Source of the DNA: Halomonas sp. NO4
GTDB taxonomy: Bacteria > Pseudomonadota > Gammaproteobacteria > Pseudomonadales > Halomonadaceae
Length of the DNA stretch: 64,000 nucleotides
Assembly: GCF_010994375.1 (NCBI RefSeq)
Contig: NZ_WHMA01000001.1
Coordinates: 1-64,000 of the forward strand
Reading direction: 5' to 3'
The notes beneath the pieces are model-generated. The model did not search any database. It was not told where the DNA came from and saw nothing but the letters and a program-made list of their open reading frames with translations. Of this stretch, positions 7,881-16,095 are shown in pieces; the stretch's first letter is position 1, and the number at the start of each line of letters is the position of its first letter. A program made the position numbers and the translations under genes.

Positions 7881-9953
7881 ATGGCATTCGACGCGATCTT
7901 CCAGCCGATCCAGATCGGCAAGCTGACCATCCGCAACCGGGTCGTCAGCACCGCTCACGCCGAGGTCTACGCCACCGACGGGGGCATGACCACCGAGCGT
8001 TACGTCAAGTATTACGAGGAGAAGGCCAAGGGAGGCTGCGGACTCTGCATCTGCGGCGGCTCCTCGGTGGTCTCCATCGACAGTCCCCAGGGCTGGTGGA
8101 GCTCGGTGAATCTCGCCACCGACCGCATCATCCCGCACTTCCAGAATCTCGCCGACGCCGTGCACCGGCACGGCGGCAAGATCATGATCCAGATCACCCA
8201 CATGGGACGGCGTTCGCGCTGGGACGGCTTCGACTGGCCGACGCTGATGTCGCCCTCCGGCATCCGCGAACCGGTGCACCGCTCCACCTGCAAGTCCATC
8301 GAGGAGGAGGAGATCTGGCGCATCGTCGGCGACTTCGCCCAGGCGGCGCGCCGGGCGAAAGAGGGCGGTCTCGACGGCGTCGAACTCTCCGCGGTGCACC
8401 AGCACCTGATCGACCAGTTCTGGAGCCCACGGGTCAACAAGCGCGAGGACCAGTGGGGCGGCAGCTTCGAGAACCGCATGCGCTTCGGCATGGAGGTGCT
8501 CAAGGCAGTGCGCGCCGAGGTGGGCGACGACTTCGCGGTGGGCATGCGCATCTGCGGCGACGAGTTCCACCCCGACGGCTTGACGCACGAGGACATGAAG
8601 CAGATCGCCGCCTACTATGACGCCACCGGCCAGGTCGACTTCTTCGGCGTGATCGGCTCGGGCTGCGACACCCACAATTCGCTCGCCAACGTCATTCCCA
8701 ACATGTCCTACCCGCCGGAGCCCTTCCTGCACCTGGCGGCGGGCATCAAGGAAGTGGTCGGCGTGCCGGTGATCCACGCCCAGAACATCAAGGATCCCAA
8801 CCAGGCAAGCCGCATCCTCGAGGGGGGCTATGTGGACCTGGTGGGCATGACTCGGGCGCATATCGCCGACCCCCACCTGATCGCCAAGATCAAGATGGGC
8901 CAGGTGGACCAGATCCGGCAGTGCGTGGGTGCCAACTACTGCATTGACCGCCAGTACCAGGGCCTTGACGTGCTGTGCATCCAGAACGCTGCCACCTCGC
9001 GGGAGTATCTGGGCCTGCCGCACATCATCGAAAAGAGCGAAGGGCCCAAGCGCCGCGTCGTGGTGGTGGGCGGCGGCCCCGGCGGCATGGAGGCAGCGCG
9101 CGTCGCCGCCGAGCGCGGCCACGCGGTGACCCTCTTCGAGGCCGCCGAGGCCCTGGGCGGGCAGATCACCATCGCCGCCCAGGCCCCGCAGCGCGACCAG
9201 ATCGCCGGCATCACCCGTTGGTACCAGCTCGAGCTTGCGCGACTGGGCGTCGACCTGCGCCTCGGCACTCGCGCCGACGAGGCGACCCTGCTCGACTTGC
9301 GCCCCGATGTCGTGGTGCTTGCCACCGGCGGCCAGCCCTTCCTCTCCCAGTTCCCCGAGTGGGGCTACTCGGAAAACGCAGAGGAGAGCCTGGTGGTGAG
9401 CACCTGGGACATCCTCTCGGGTCGGGTGGCGCCGGGCAAGAACGTGCTGATCTTCGATGCCATCTGTGAGTTCGCCGGCGTCTCGGCGGCGGATTTTCTC
9501 GCCGACAAGGGCGCCAAGGTGGAGATCGTCACCGACGACATCAAGCCCGGTGCGGCGGTGGGTGGCACCACCTTCCCCACCTACTACCGCAGCCTCTACG
9601 AGAAGGAGGTGATCATGACCTCCGACCTGATGCTGCACAAGGTCTACCGCGAAGGCGACGGCCTGGTGGCGGTACTCGAAAACGAGTACACCGGCGCCCT
9701 CGAGGAGCGGGTGGTCGACCAGGTCGTGGTGGAAAACGGCGTGCGGCCGGACGAGACGCTCTACTACACGCTCAAGGGGCAGTCGCGCAACCACGGGCAG
9801 GTGGATCTGGAGGCGCTCTATGCCGCCAAGGCGCAGCCCTGCCTGAGTGAACCGGGCGACGGTTATCTGCTGTTCCGCTTGGGCGACTGCACCGCGCCGC
9901 GCAATACGCATGCGGCCATTTATGACGCCCTGCGGCTGTGCAAAGACCTCTGA
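7881..9953 (+). CDS. dgcA: Dimethylglycine catabolism flavin oxidoreductase DgcA
   Basis: This 690-residue fused enzyme has an N-terminal Old-Yellow-Enzyme-type TIM barrel binding FMN (about 1-375). It is followed by a 4Fe-4S loop (CVGANYCIDRQYQGLDVLC, about 352-370) and a C-terminal pyridine-nucleotide/FAD domain with VVVGGGPGGMEAAR near 394-407. The layout is that of trimethylamine dehydrogenase and 2,4-dienoyl-CoA reductase. DgcA with DgcB demethylates dimethylglycine to sarcosine in Pseudomonas, passing electrons to an electron-transfer flavoprotein. The length matches DgcA. A GAGGGGA site precedes ATG 7881. It is separated from dgcB by 175 bp, longer than other gaps here, so a second promoter is possible. 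Confidence 0.9.
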   Translation: MAFDAIFQPIQIGKLTIRNRVVSTAHAEVYATDGGMTTERYVKYYEEKAKGGCGLCICGGSSVVSIDSPQGWWSSVNLATDRIIPHFQNLADAVHRHGGKIMIQITHMGRRSRWDGFDWPTLMSPSGIREPVHRSTCKSIEEEEIWRIVGDFAQAARRAKEGGLDGVELSAVHQHLIDQFWSPRVNKREDQWGGSFENRMRFGMEVLKAVRAEVGDDFAVGMRICGDEFHPDGLTHEDMKQIAAYYDATGQVDFFGVIGSGCDTHNSLANVIPNMSYPPEPFLHLAAGIKEVVGVPVIHAQNIKDPNQASRILEGGYVDLVGMTRAHIADPHLIAKIKMGQVDQIRQCVGANYCIDRQYQGLDVLCIQNAATSREYLGLPHIIEKSEGPKRRVVVVGGGPGGMEAARVAAERGHAVTLFEAAEALGGQITIAAQAPQRDQIAGITRWYQLELARLGVDLRLGTRADEATLLDLRPDVVVLATGGQPFLSQFPEWGYSENAEESLVVSTWDILSGRVAPGKNVLIFDAICEFAGVSAADFLADKGAKVEIVTDDIKPGAAVGGTTFPTYYRSLYEKEVIMTSDLMLHKVYREGDGLVAVLENEYTGALEERVVDQVVVENGVRPDETLYYTLKGQSRNHGQVDLEALYAAKAQPCLSEPGDGYLLFRLGDCTAPRNTHAAIYDALRLCKDL

Positions 9954-10128
9954 AAGCTATTGCGCTCGGCCAGGTGTTGTTGACGTTCGGCTCGTCATGC
10001 TCATGGAGCAGCCAGTCCACTCCGCTGACTCGCCGAACTTCGCCTAGCCTGGCCGTCGCTCATGACGCTTTCACCATGCCGGCTTCTCCCGGAGCCGAAT
10101 AACAATAGCAAGCCGTGAGGTGAGCACC

Positions 10129-12126
10129 ATGCTCGATACCCTCCTGCCGATACTGATCTTCTCCGCCCTGGCGCTGGCCGTGATCGGCGCCATGCGGCGC
10201 ATCCGCCTGTGGCGCCAGGGGCGGCCGTCACCCGTGCCGATTCTCCAGGGCCTGGCCGCCATGCCGCGCCGCTACGTGGTGGATCTCCACCACGTGGTGG
10301 CGCGCGACAAGGTAATGTCCAACACTCACGTGGCCACCGCCGGCGGTTTCGTCGCCGCCGCCGTGCTGATGATACTGGTACATGGCCTCGGCCTGGCGCA
10401 GGGCGTGCTCGGCTGGGCGCTGCTGGCCGCCAGTGCCGTCATGTTCGTCGGCAGCCTGTTCGTCGCCCGGCGGCGGCGCAACCCGCCCGCGCGCCTTTCC
10501 AAGGGCCCCTGGATGCGCCTGCCCAAGAGCCTGATGGCGTTTTCGCTGAGTGTATTCCTGATCACCCTGCCGGCGGTCGGCGTGCTGCCGCAAGACGCTG
10601 GCAGTTGGATATTGGCCGTGGCGCTGGCCGCGGTACTGGCCTGGGGCCTGGGCGAGATGGTCTTCGGCATGACCTGGGGCGGGCCCATGAAGCACGCCTT
10701 CGCCGGCGCCTTGCATCTGGCCTTCCATCGCCGGCCGGAGCGCTTTTCCACCAAGGCGGGAGGGAAGGGGCGTTCCACCGGTCTCAAGGCGCTCGACCTC
10801 GACTCTCCCCAGGCCAAGCTGGGGGTGGAGATGCCCAGCGACTTCACCTGGAACCAGCTGCTCGGCTTCGACGCCTGCGTTCAGTGCGGGCGCTGCGAGG
10901 CGGTCTGCCCGGCCTTCGCCGCGGGCCAGCCGCTCAACCCCAAGAAGCTGATCCAGGACATGGTGGTCGGCCTGGCCGGCGGCAGCGATGCCCACTACGC
11001 TGGTTCGCCCTATCCGGGCAAGCCGGTGGGGGAACATGCCGGTGGCCCTCATGGCCCGATCGTGGCGCGCGAGGGCAAGGCGCTGGTGGACGCCGAGACG
11101 CTGTGGTCGTGCACTACCTGCCGCGCCTGCGTCGAGGAGTGCCCGATGATGATCGAGCACGTCGACGCCATCGTCGACATGCGCCGCTTCCTCACGCTGG
11201 AGCATGGCAATACCCCCAACAAGGGGGCAGAGGTGCTCGACAACCTGATCGCCACCGACAACCCCGGGGGCTTCGATCCCGGTTCGCGGCTGCACTGGGC
11301 GGCGGATTTGAACCTGCCCCGGATGGCCGATCTCGGCCAGGTCGACGTGCTGCTGTGGCTGGGCGACGGCGTCTTCGACATGCGCAACCAGCGTACCCTT
11401 CGGGCCCTGGTGAAGGTGCTGCGTGCGGCCGAGGTCGATTTCGCCGTGCTGGGCGACGAGGAACGCGATAGCGGCGACGTGGCACGGCGCCTGGGGGACG
11501 AGGCGACCTTCCAGTCGCTGGCGCGGCGCAATATCGCCACCCTGGCCAAGTACCGCTTCCAGCGCATCGTCACCTGCGACCCCCACAGCTTCCATGTGCT
11601 CTGCAACGAGTACCGCGAGCTGGGCGGCCCCGGTGGCGATGCCCACTATACGGTGCTTCACCACAGCACCTTTATCGCTGAGCTCTACGCAGCAGGGCAG
11701 CTGCACTTCACGCCCTGGAAGGGGGGGGCGGTCACCTACCACGACCCCTGCTACCTGGGTCGCTACAACGGCGAGTACGAGGCACCACGCGAGGTCCTGC
11801 GGGCGCTGGGCATCACCGTGACCGAGATGGCGCGTTCCGGCTTCCGCTCGCGCTGCTGCGGCGGCGGTGGCGGGGCACCGCTCACCGATATCCCCGGCGA
11901 GCGGCGCATCCCCGACATGCGCATGGACGACGTGCGAGAGACCGGAGCCGAGCTCGTCGCCGTGGGTTGCCCGCAGTGCACCGCCATGCTCGAGGGGGTA
12001 GTGGAGGCAGCCGAGGTGCGGGATATCGCCGAGCTGGTGGCCGACGCCCTGGTGATACTCCCCGTCAAGATGGCCAAGGGGCAGGGCCGTGCCGGCCAAG
12101 CCCGTGTCGAGGAGCTGGCATCATGA
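10129..12126 (+). CDS. dgcB: Dimethylglycine catabolism iron-sulfur membrane protein DgcB
   Basis: This 665-residue protein has several hydrophobic N-terminal helices (about 5-25, 65-110, 140-185), then two 4Fe-4S motifs beginning at Cys250 (CVQCGRCEAVCP) and Cys328 (CTTCRACVEECP). A CCG-type cysteine-rich region near Cys576 (RCCGGGGGAP) ends in VGCPQC. The arrangement resembles heterodisulfide reductase and ETF:quinone-linked proteins that move electrons between flavoproteins and the membrane quinone pool. ATG 10129 is chosen over GTG 10120 because GAGG lies 8 bases before it. The stop overlaps the next ATG (ATGA), showing translational coupling with the ETF genes. Confidence 0.9.
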   Translation: MLDTLLPILIFSALALAVIGAMRRIRLWRQGRPSPVPILQGLAAMPRRYVVDLHHVVARDKVMSNTHVATAGGFVAAAVLMILVHGLGLAQGVLGWALLAASAVMFVGSLFVARRRRNPPARLSKGPWMRLPKSLMAFSLSVFLITLPAVGVLPQDAGSWILAVALAAVLAWGLGEMVFGMTWGGPMKHAFAGALHLAFHRRPERFSTKAGGKGRSTGLKALDLDSPQAKLGVEMPSDFTWNQLLGFDACVQCGRCEAVCPAFAAGQPLNPKKLIQDMVVGLAGGSDAHYAGSPYPGKPVGEHAGGPHGPIVAREGKALVDAETLWSCTTCRACVEECPMMIEHVDAIVDMRRFLTLEHGNTPNKGAEVLDNLIATDNPGGFDPGSRLHWAADLNLPRMADLGQVDVLLWLGDGVFDMRNQRTLRALVKVLRAAEVDFAVLGDEERDSGDVARRLGDEATFQSLARRNIATLAKYRFQRIVTCDPHSFHVLCNEYRELGGPGGDAHYTVLHHSTFIAELYAAGQLHFTPWKGGAVTYHDPCYLGRYNGEYEAPREVLRALGITVTEMARSGFRSRCCGGGGGAPLTDIPGERRIPDMRMDDVRETGAELVAVGCPQCTAMLEGVVEAAEVRDIAELVADALVILPVKMAKGQGRAGQARVEELAS

Positions 12127-13409
12127 GCGAGATTCGTCGTCGCGATCCCCGCAGGGAGTGGATCGCCCGCAACCGGCTGCATCGCGACCACGTGAGCGTG
12201 CTTGCCGTGCTTGGGCAGGGCAACACCCCGAGCGAGTGGCTGGGGCCGAATGGCGTGATGCGCCGCAACCCCCATGCCGTGGGCTTTATCGGCCCCAACG
12301 GCCTCAAGCGCATCGACCGCAGCGGTGGTCAGCAGGGCGGCCCGGCTACGGTCGCGACCGGCACCGCGGCCAGCGACAGCCGCCAGGCGGTGACGATCGA
12401 GGCACCCGCCTTCCTGGTGGCGGTAGTGCCCGACATGAGCGGCGGTCGGCTGTCGAGCCACGACCGCGACCTGCTGGGTCTGGCGCGCCAGCTGGCCGAT
12501 GCCGATCCGGCGCGGCCCGGCGCGGTGCTGGCGGTGCTCTTCGGCAGCCACAAGGAGGAGGCGCTGGGCGAGGCGGGCGTGGACCGCCTGCTGCACCTCG
12601 GCGATGACGCCTACGAGGGTTATGCCCCGGAAGCGCGTCTGGCCGTACTTGCCGCTGTGGAACGCGACCTGGCCCCGCGCCACTGGCTACTGCCCGACTC
12701 CCCGCTCGGCGGCGCCGACCTGGGACGGCGCCTGGCGGCCCGCCTCGGCGAGCGGCCGGCCACCGGTGTCTGGCAGCTGGAGGCCGACGCCGAGGCCAGG
12801 GGGAAGAACGGGAGCGGCTGGCGCTGTACCGCCCGGGGCGCCGCGAACACCCGGGACTTCCTGCGTCCGTTGCCGCGGGTGGCCCTGGCGCTGGCCGAAT
12901 GCGCCGAGCCGGTCAGCGAGACGCGTCATGCCGCCGAGCCCGTGACGCTGGCTCAGCCGTTGCCCGTGTTGCTGTCGCGTATCGCGGACCTGGGGCCGGT
13001 CGCCGTCGACCCCGCCGGCGTGGCGCTGGCCGAGGCGGGGTTCATCCTCTCCGCGGGCAACGGGGTCACCGACTGGGAGGGCTTTCACCACGCTGCCAAG
13101 CTGCTGGGGGCCACCCAGGGCGCCTCGCGGGTGGCCGTCGATGACGGTCATATGCCGCGCCACCGCCAGGTAGGCGCCACCGGCACTTGGGTCACCGCCC
13201 GGGTCTACGTGGCGGTGGGCATCAGCGGCGCCATCCAGCACCTTCAGGGCATCCAGAGCTGCGACAAGGTGGTGGCGATCAACCGTGACCCGGGCTGCGA
13301 CATGATCAAGCGCGCCGACCTCGCCGTGATCGGCGATGCGGCCTTGGTGCTCCAGGCCCTGGTCACCCTGGTGGAGCAAGAGCGAGAGGAGAAGCGCCAT
13401 GCGGCCTGA
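12123..13409 (+). CDS. etfA: Electron-transfer flavoprotein alpha-like subunit (FixB family)
   Basis: This 428-residue protein has an extended N-terminal region rich in charged residues and a C-terminal FAD-binding domain. The ETF-alpha signature is visible as LLGATQGASRVAVDDG, GATGTWVTARVYVAVGISGAIQH and INRDPGCDMIKRADLAVIGD. It is longer than housekeeping ETF alpha (about 310 residues). It corresponds to the dgc-linked PA5400 type thought to accept electrons from dimethylglycine or sarcosine oxidation. The gene begins within the dgcB stop codon and its end overlaps the beta-like gene by 11 bp, so the dgcB-etfA-etfB group is tightly coupled. Confidence 0.85.
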   Translation: MSEIRRRDPRREWIARNRLHRDHVSVLAVLGQGNTPSEWLGPNGVMRRNPHAVGFIGPNGLKRIDRSGGQQGGPATVATGTAASDSRQAVTIEAPAFLVAVVPDMSGGRLSSHDRDLLGLARQLADADPARPGAVLAVLFGSHKEEALGEAGVDRLLHLGDDAYEGYAPEARLAVLAAVERDLAPRHWLLPDSPLGGADLGRRLAARLGERPATGVWQLEADAEARGKNGSGWRCTARGAANTRDFLRPLPRVALALAECAEPVSETRHAAEPVTLAQPLPVLLSRIADLGPVAVDPAGVALAEAGFILSAGNGVTDWEGFHHAAKLLGATQGASRVAVDDGHMPRHRQVGATGTWVTARVYVAVGISGAIQHLQGIQSCDKVVAINRDPGCDMIKRADLAVIGDAALVLQALVTLVEQEREEKRHAA

Positions 13410-14208
13410 CCCCCAGAAGAGCCCCTCCCTGGCGATCACGGTGCTGGTTTCCGTGGGCTGTCACCCCTTGACCGGCCGGGGGCGCCGTGCCGATCAGGAC
13501 GCCCGCGGCGTCGAGCTGGCCCGGGCACTGCCGCTGGCCGAGGTCCGGCTGCTCCATGCCGGTGTCCTGGACGCGGGTAGCGACGCCGCGCTGCGCGGCT
13601 ATCTGGGCATGGGGTTCGATGCCCTGACCCTGATCGAGCAGCCCGAGTCCAGCGACGTGGTACCGGCACTGGCCGAGGTGCTGGCCGATCATCCGCCGAC
13701 GCTGGTGATCGCCGGGACGCGGGCCGAGCGCGGCGAAGCGTCGGGGCTGCTCCCCTACCTGCTCGCCGAGCGATTAGGCTGGCCGCTGGTGGCCGCCGTC
13801 GCCGAGGTGGAGGGCGTCGAAGGGGGGGTGGCGACTCTGCTGCAGGCCCTGCCACGCGGCCAGCGTCGCCGTCTTCAGGTGCGCTTGCCTGCTATCCTCA
13901 CCGTGGACAGCGCCGCTCCGGCGCCACGCCAGAGCGCCTTCGGGCCGGCGCGGCGCGGTCAGTTGGCCGTGCACGAGGTCGGCGAAGCGGTGCCCGATGC
14001 CGAGCTCGTCGAGTGGGTGGAACAGCCGGCCCGCAAACGCCCCAAGCGGCTCAAGATCGTCAAGGCCGCCTCGGCCCGCGACCGCTTCAAGGCCGCCGCG
14101 GCCAAGGCCGAGGGTGGCAGCGGCCAGGTGCTCGACGGCGTCACGCCGGAGCAGGGTGCCGAGGCGATTTTGAAGCTGCTGAAGGAAGAGGGTGTGCTGC
14201 GCCGCTGA
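13399..14208 (+). CDS. etfB: Electron-transfer flavoprotein beta-like subunit (FixA family)
   Basis: This 269-residue ETF-beta relative has an N-terminal Rossmann-like fold (ITVLVSVGCHPLTGRGRRADQD, then ALPLAEVRLLHAG) and an AMP-binding style segment TLVIAGTRAERGEASGLLPYLLAERLGWPLVAAV. The C-terminal tail AEAILKLLKEEGVL is the ETF-beta recognition-loop end. The beta subunit presents the flavin site to partner dehydrogenases. It overlaps the upstream alpha-like gene by 11 bp and is the last gene before a strong hairpin. Sequence divergence from housekeeping ETF beta is marked, as expected for the dgc-associated pair. Confidence 0.85.
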   Translation: MRPDPQKSPSLAITVLVSVGCHPLTGRGRRADQDARGVELARALPLAEVRLLHAGVLDAGSDAALRGYLGMGFDALTLIEQPESSDVVPALAEVLADHPPTLVIAGTRAERGEASGLLPYLLAERLGWPLVAAVAEVEGVEGGVATLLQALPRGQRRRLQVRLPAILTVDSAAPAPRQSAFGPARRGQLAVHEVGEAVPDAELVEWVEQPARKRPKRLKIVKAASARDRFKAAAAKAEGGSGQVLDGVTPEQGAEAILKLLKEEGVLRR

Positions 14209-14226
14209 TCACGCGGCCTGCCAAGC

Positions 14227-14261
14227 GACGACAGCCCCGGCCAGGTGCCGGGGCTGTCGTC
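14227..14261 (+). terminator. Terminator of the dgc operon
   Basis: A perfect 14-bp stem (GACGACAGCCCCGG 14227-14240 with its complement 14248-14261) and a 7-base loop sit 18 bp after the etfB stop. The tail is only mildly T-rich. Confidence 0.75.
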
Positions 14262-14282
14262 TGTGCGGGGCAGGGACGAACG

Positions 14283-14519
14283 TCAGGGCGCGATGCGTCC
14301 GCTGGCGTCGGTGAAGCCCATCAGGGAAATATCCAGGGCCATGCGGTTGCCACGCGGCCCGATCAGGCTGAGGGTCGCCGTGCTGCCGGTGCGCAGCGCC
14401 TGGACATGCCCGTTCGTCCTTGCGAGGTCGAGCCCCGTCTCTCGCGCAGCCCTGACCAGACGGAAGGCCATCCCCGCAGGATCGCCAGCGGGGTGCCGAG
14501 GGTGTGGGGGATGTCGCAA
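14283..14519 (-). pseudogene. Remnant resembling the C-terminus of an IalB-family periplasmic protein
   Basis: The minus-strand reading frame ends in LRTGSTATLSLIGPRGNR followed by MALDISLMGFTDA. This resembles the closing segment of invasion-associated locus B (IalB, PF06776) proteins, whose C-termini read (L/M)RxGxxxTLxLxxPxG...(V/I)SLMGFTxA. An upstream stretch DIPHTLGTPLAIL lies in a different frame near 14475, as if a frameshift separates it. There is no room for the signal peptide or the cysteine-rich N-terminal half before fdhA. I read it as a decayed fragment, but the match is by eye and could be coincidental. It fills most of the 429-bp gap between etfB and fdhA. Confidence 0.3.
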
Positions 14520-14637
14520 TCAGGCATCGCGATGACTCATTGGGGAAGCGTGCCGCTGAGCATTATCGCTAAGGTCTGTGGGTGGCGTTTGCGCCGCTCC
14601 CCCTCCCTGCAACACAACAAGACGAAGGAAATCACCC

Positions 14638-15831
14638 ATGAGTGCAGCCAATCGCGGCGTCGTCTACAAGGGGCCTGGTCAGGTCGCCGTCGAATCCATC
14701 GCCTATCCGGAACTCGCCCTCGGCAATCGCAAGTGCAACCACGGGGTGATCCTGAAAGTCGTCACCACCAACATCTGCGGCAGCGATCAGCACATGGTGC
14801 GTGGCCGCACCACCGCGCCGTCCGGCCTGGTGCTGGGCCACGAGATCACCGGTCTGGTGGTCGAGTGCGGCCGCGATGTCGAATTCATCCAGCCGGGCGA
14901 CCTGGTCTCGGTGCCGTTCAACATTGCCTGCGGTCGTTGCCGCAACTGCAAGGAGGGCCGGACCGGTATCTGCCTCAACGTCAATCCGGCGCGACCCGGT
15001 GCGGCCTACGGCTATGTCGACATGGGTGGCTGGGTCGGCGGCCAGACTGAATATGTCATGGTGCCCTACGCCGACTTCAATCTGCTGAAGTTCCCGGACA
15101 CCGACCAGGCCATGGAGAAGATCCGTGACCTGACCCTGCTCTCCGATATCTTCCCCACCGGTTTCCACGGCTGTGTCACCGCCGGGGTGGGGCCGGGCAG
15201 CACCGTCTATATCGCCGGTGCCGGCCCCGTGGGCCTGGCGGCGGCGGTCTCTGCCCAGCTCCTCGGGGCGGCCTGCGTGATCGTCGGCGACATGATCGAG
15301 GAGCGCTTGGCCCAGGCGAGGAGCTTCGGTTGCGAAACCCTCGACCTGACCCAGGATGGCGACATGGCCGACAAGCTCGAGGCGATCCTCGGCGAGCGTG
15401 AGGTCGACTGCTTCGTCGACTGTGTCGGCTTTGAAGCCCATGCCTGTGGCTGCAACCACGGCAAGGAGGCCCCTGCCACCGTGCTCAACTCGGCCATGCA
15501 GCTGACCCGTGCCGGCGGCCAGATCGGTATTCCGGGCCTCTACGTGACCGAGGATCCGGGCGCGGCCGACGACGCCGCCAAGCAGGGCGCGCTGAGCATG
15601 CGCTTCGGCCTGGGCTGGGCCAAGTCCCACTCCTTCCATACCGGCCAGTGTCCGGTGATGAAGTACCATCGCCCGCTGATGCAGGCGATCCTGTTCGGCA
15701 AGGTCAATATCGCCGATGCGGTCAATGTCCAGATGATCACCCTCGACCAGGCCCCGCAGGGCTATGCCGACTTCGATGGCGGGGCGGCGAAGAAATTCGT
15801 CATCGACCCCCACGGCAGCGTGGCCGCGTAA
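14638..15831 (+). CDS. fdhA: Glutathione-independent formaldehyde dehydrogenase
   Basis: This 397-residue zinc medium-chain dehydrogenase oxidises formaldehyde to formate with NAD+ without glutathione, as in Pseudomonas putida FdhA (399 residues). Catalytic zinc ligands lie in NICGSDQH and GHE. The structural zinc site is the four-cysteine run ACGRCRNCKEGRTGIC (about 98-113), and the Rossmann motif is GAGPVGLAAA. The characteristic insert VDCVGFEAHACG separates this family from ordinary alcohol dehydrogenases. It disposes of formaldehyde released by GbcAB and, partly, DgcAB. The start ATG 14638 has a GAAGGAAA site, and a TGTCGCAA motif lies about 125 bp upstream. It is followed by a terminator. 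Confidence 0.92.
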   Translation: MSAANRGVVYKGPGQVAVESIAYPELALGNRKCNHGVILKVVTTNICGSDQHMVRGRTTAPSGLVLGHEITGLVVECGRDVEFIQPGDLVSVPFNIACGRCRNCKEGRTGICLNVNPARPGAAYGYVDMGGWVGGQTEYVMVPYADFNLLKFPDTDQAMEKIRDLTLLSDIFPTGFHGCVTAGVGPGSTVYIAGAGPVGLAAAVSAQLLGAACVIVGDMIEERLAQARSFGCETLDLTQDGDMADKLEAILGEREVDCFVDCVGFEAHACGCNHGKEAPATVLNSAMQLTRAGGQIGIPGLYVTEDPGAADDAAKQGALSMRFGLGWAKSHSFHTGQCPVMKYHRPLMQAILFGKVNIADAVNVQMITLDQAPQGYADFDGGAAKKFVIDPHGSVAA

Positions 15832-15916
15832 GGAAGAAACCGAGCTGGCCGACTGCTGGCGCCAAAAGGCGGCGCGGTGAGCCATTTCGGGGTATCGACC
15901 CCCACGGCAGCGTGGC
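15802..15916 (+). repeat. 23-bp direct repeat spanning the fdhA 3' end
   Basis: A 23-bp sequence starting ATCGACCCCCACGGC at 15802-15824, inside the last fdhA codons, recurs exactly at 15894-15916 in the non-coding DNA after the stop. Bases before both copies are loosely similar. This looks like a small tandem duplication of the gene end, with the second copy drifting. Confidence 0.7.
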
Positions 15917-15956
15917 GCCTGAGGGGACGGCGGGCGCCGAGTGTCGTCCTCTCGAC

Positions 15957-15982
15957 AGCCCCGGTCACGACCGGGGCTTTTC
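15957..15982 (+). terminator. Terminator of fdhA
   Basis: GCCCCGGT 15958-15965 pairs with ACCGGGGC 15970-15977 around CACG, followed by TTTTC. A classic intrinsic terminator 126 bp after the fdhA stop, beyond the duplicated 3' end. Confidence 0.85.
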
Positions 15983-16095
15983 TCAAAGCGACCTCGGGAT
16001 ATCTCCAGGCTGCACCGCGGTCGACCAGACATTGTTCCTCCAGGTGGCGGGTGCCAACATGATTGGCCAAGGCGCCCAACGACGATAACGAGCCC

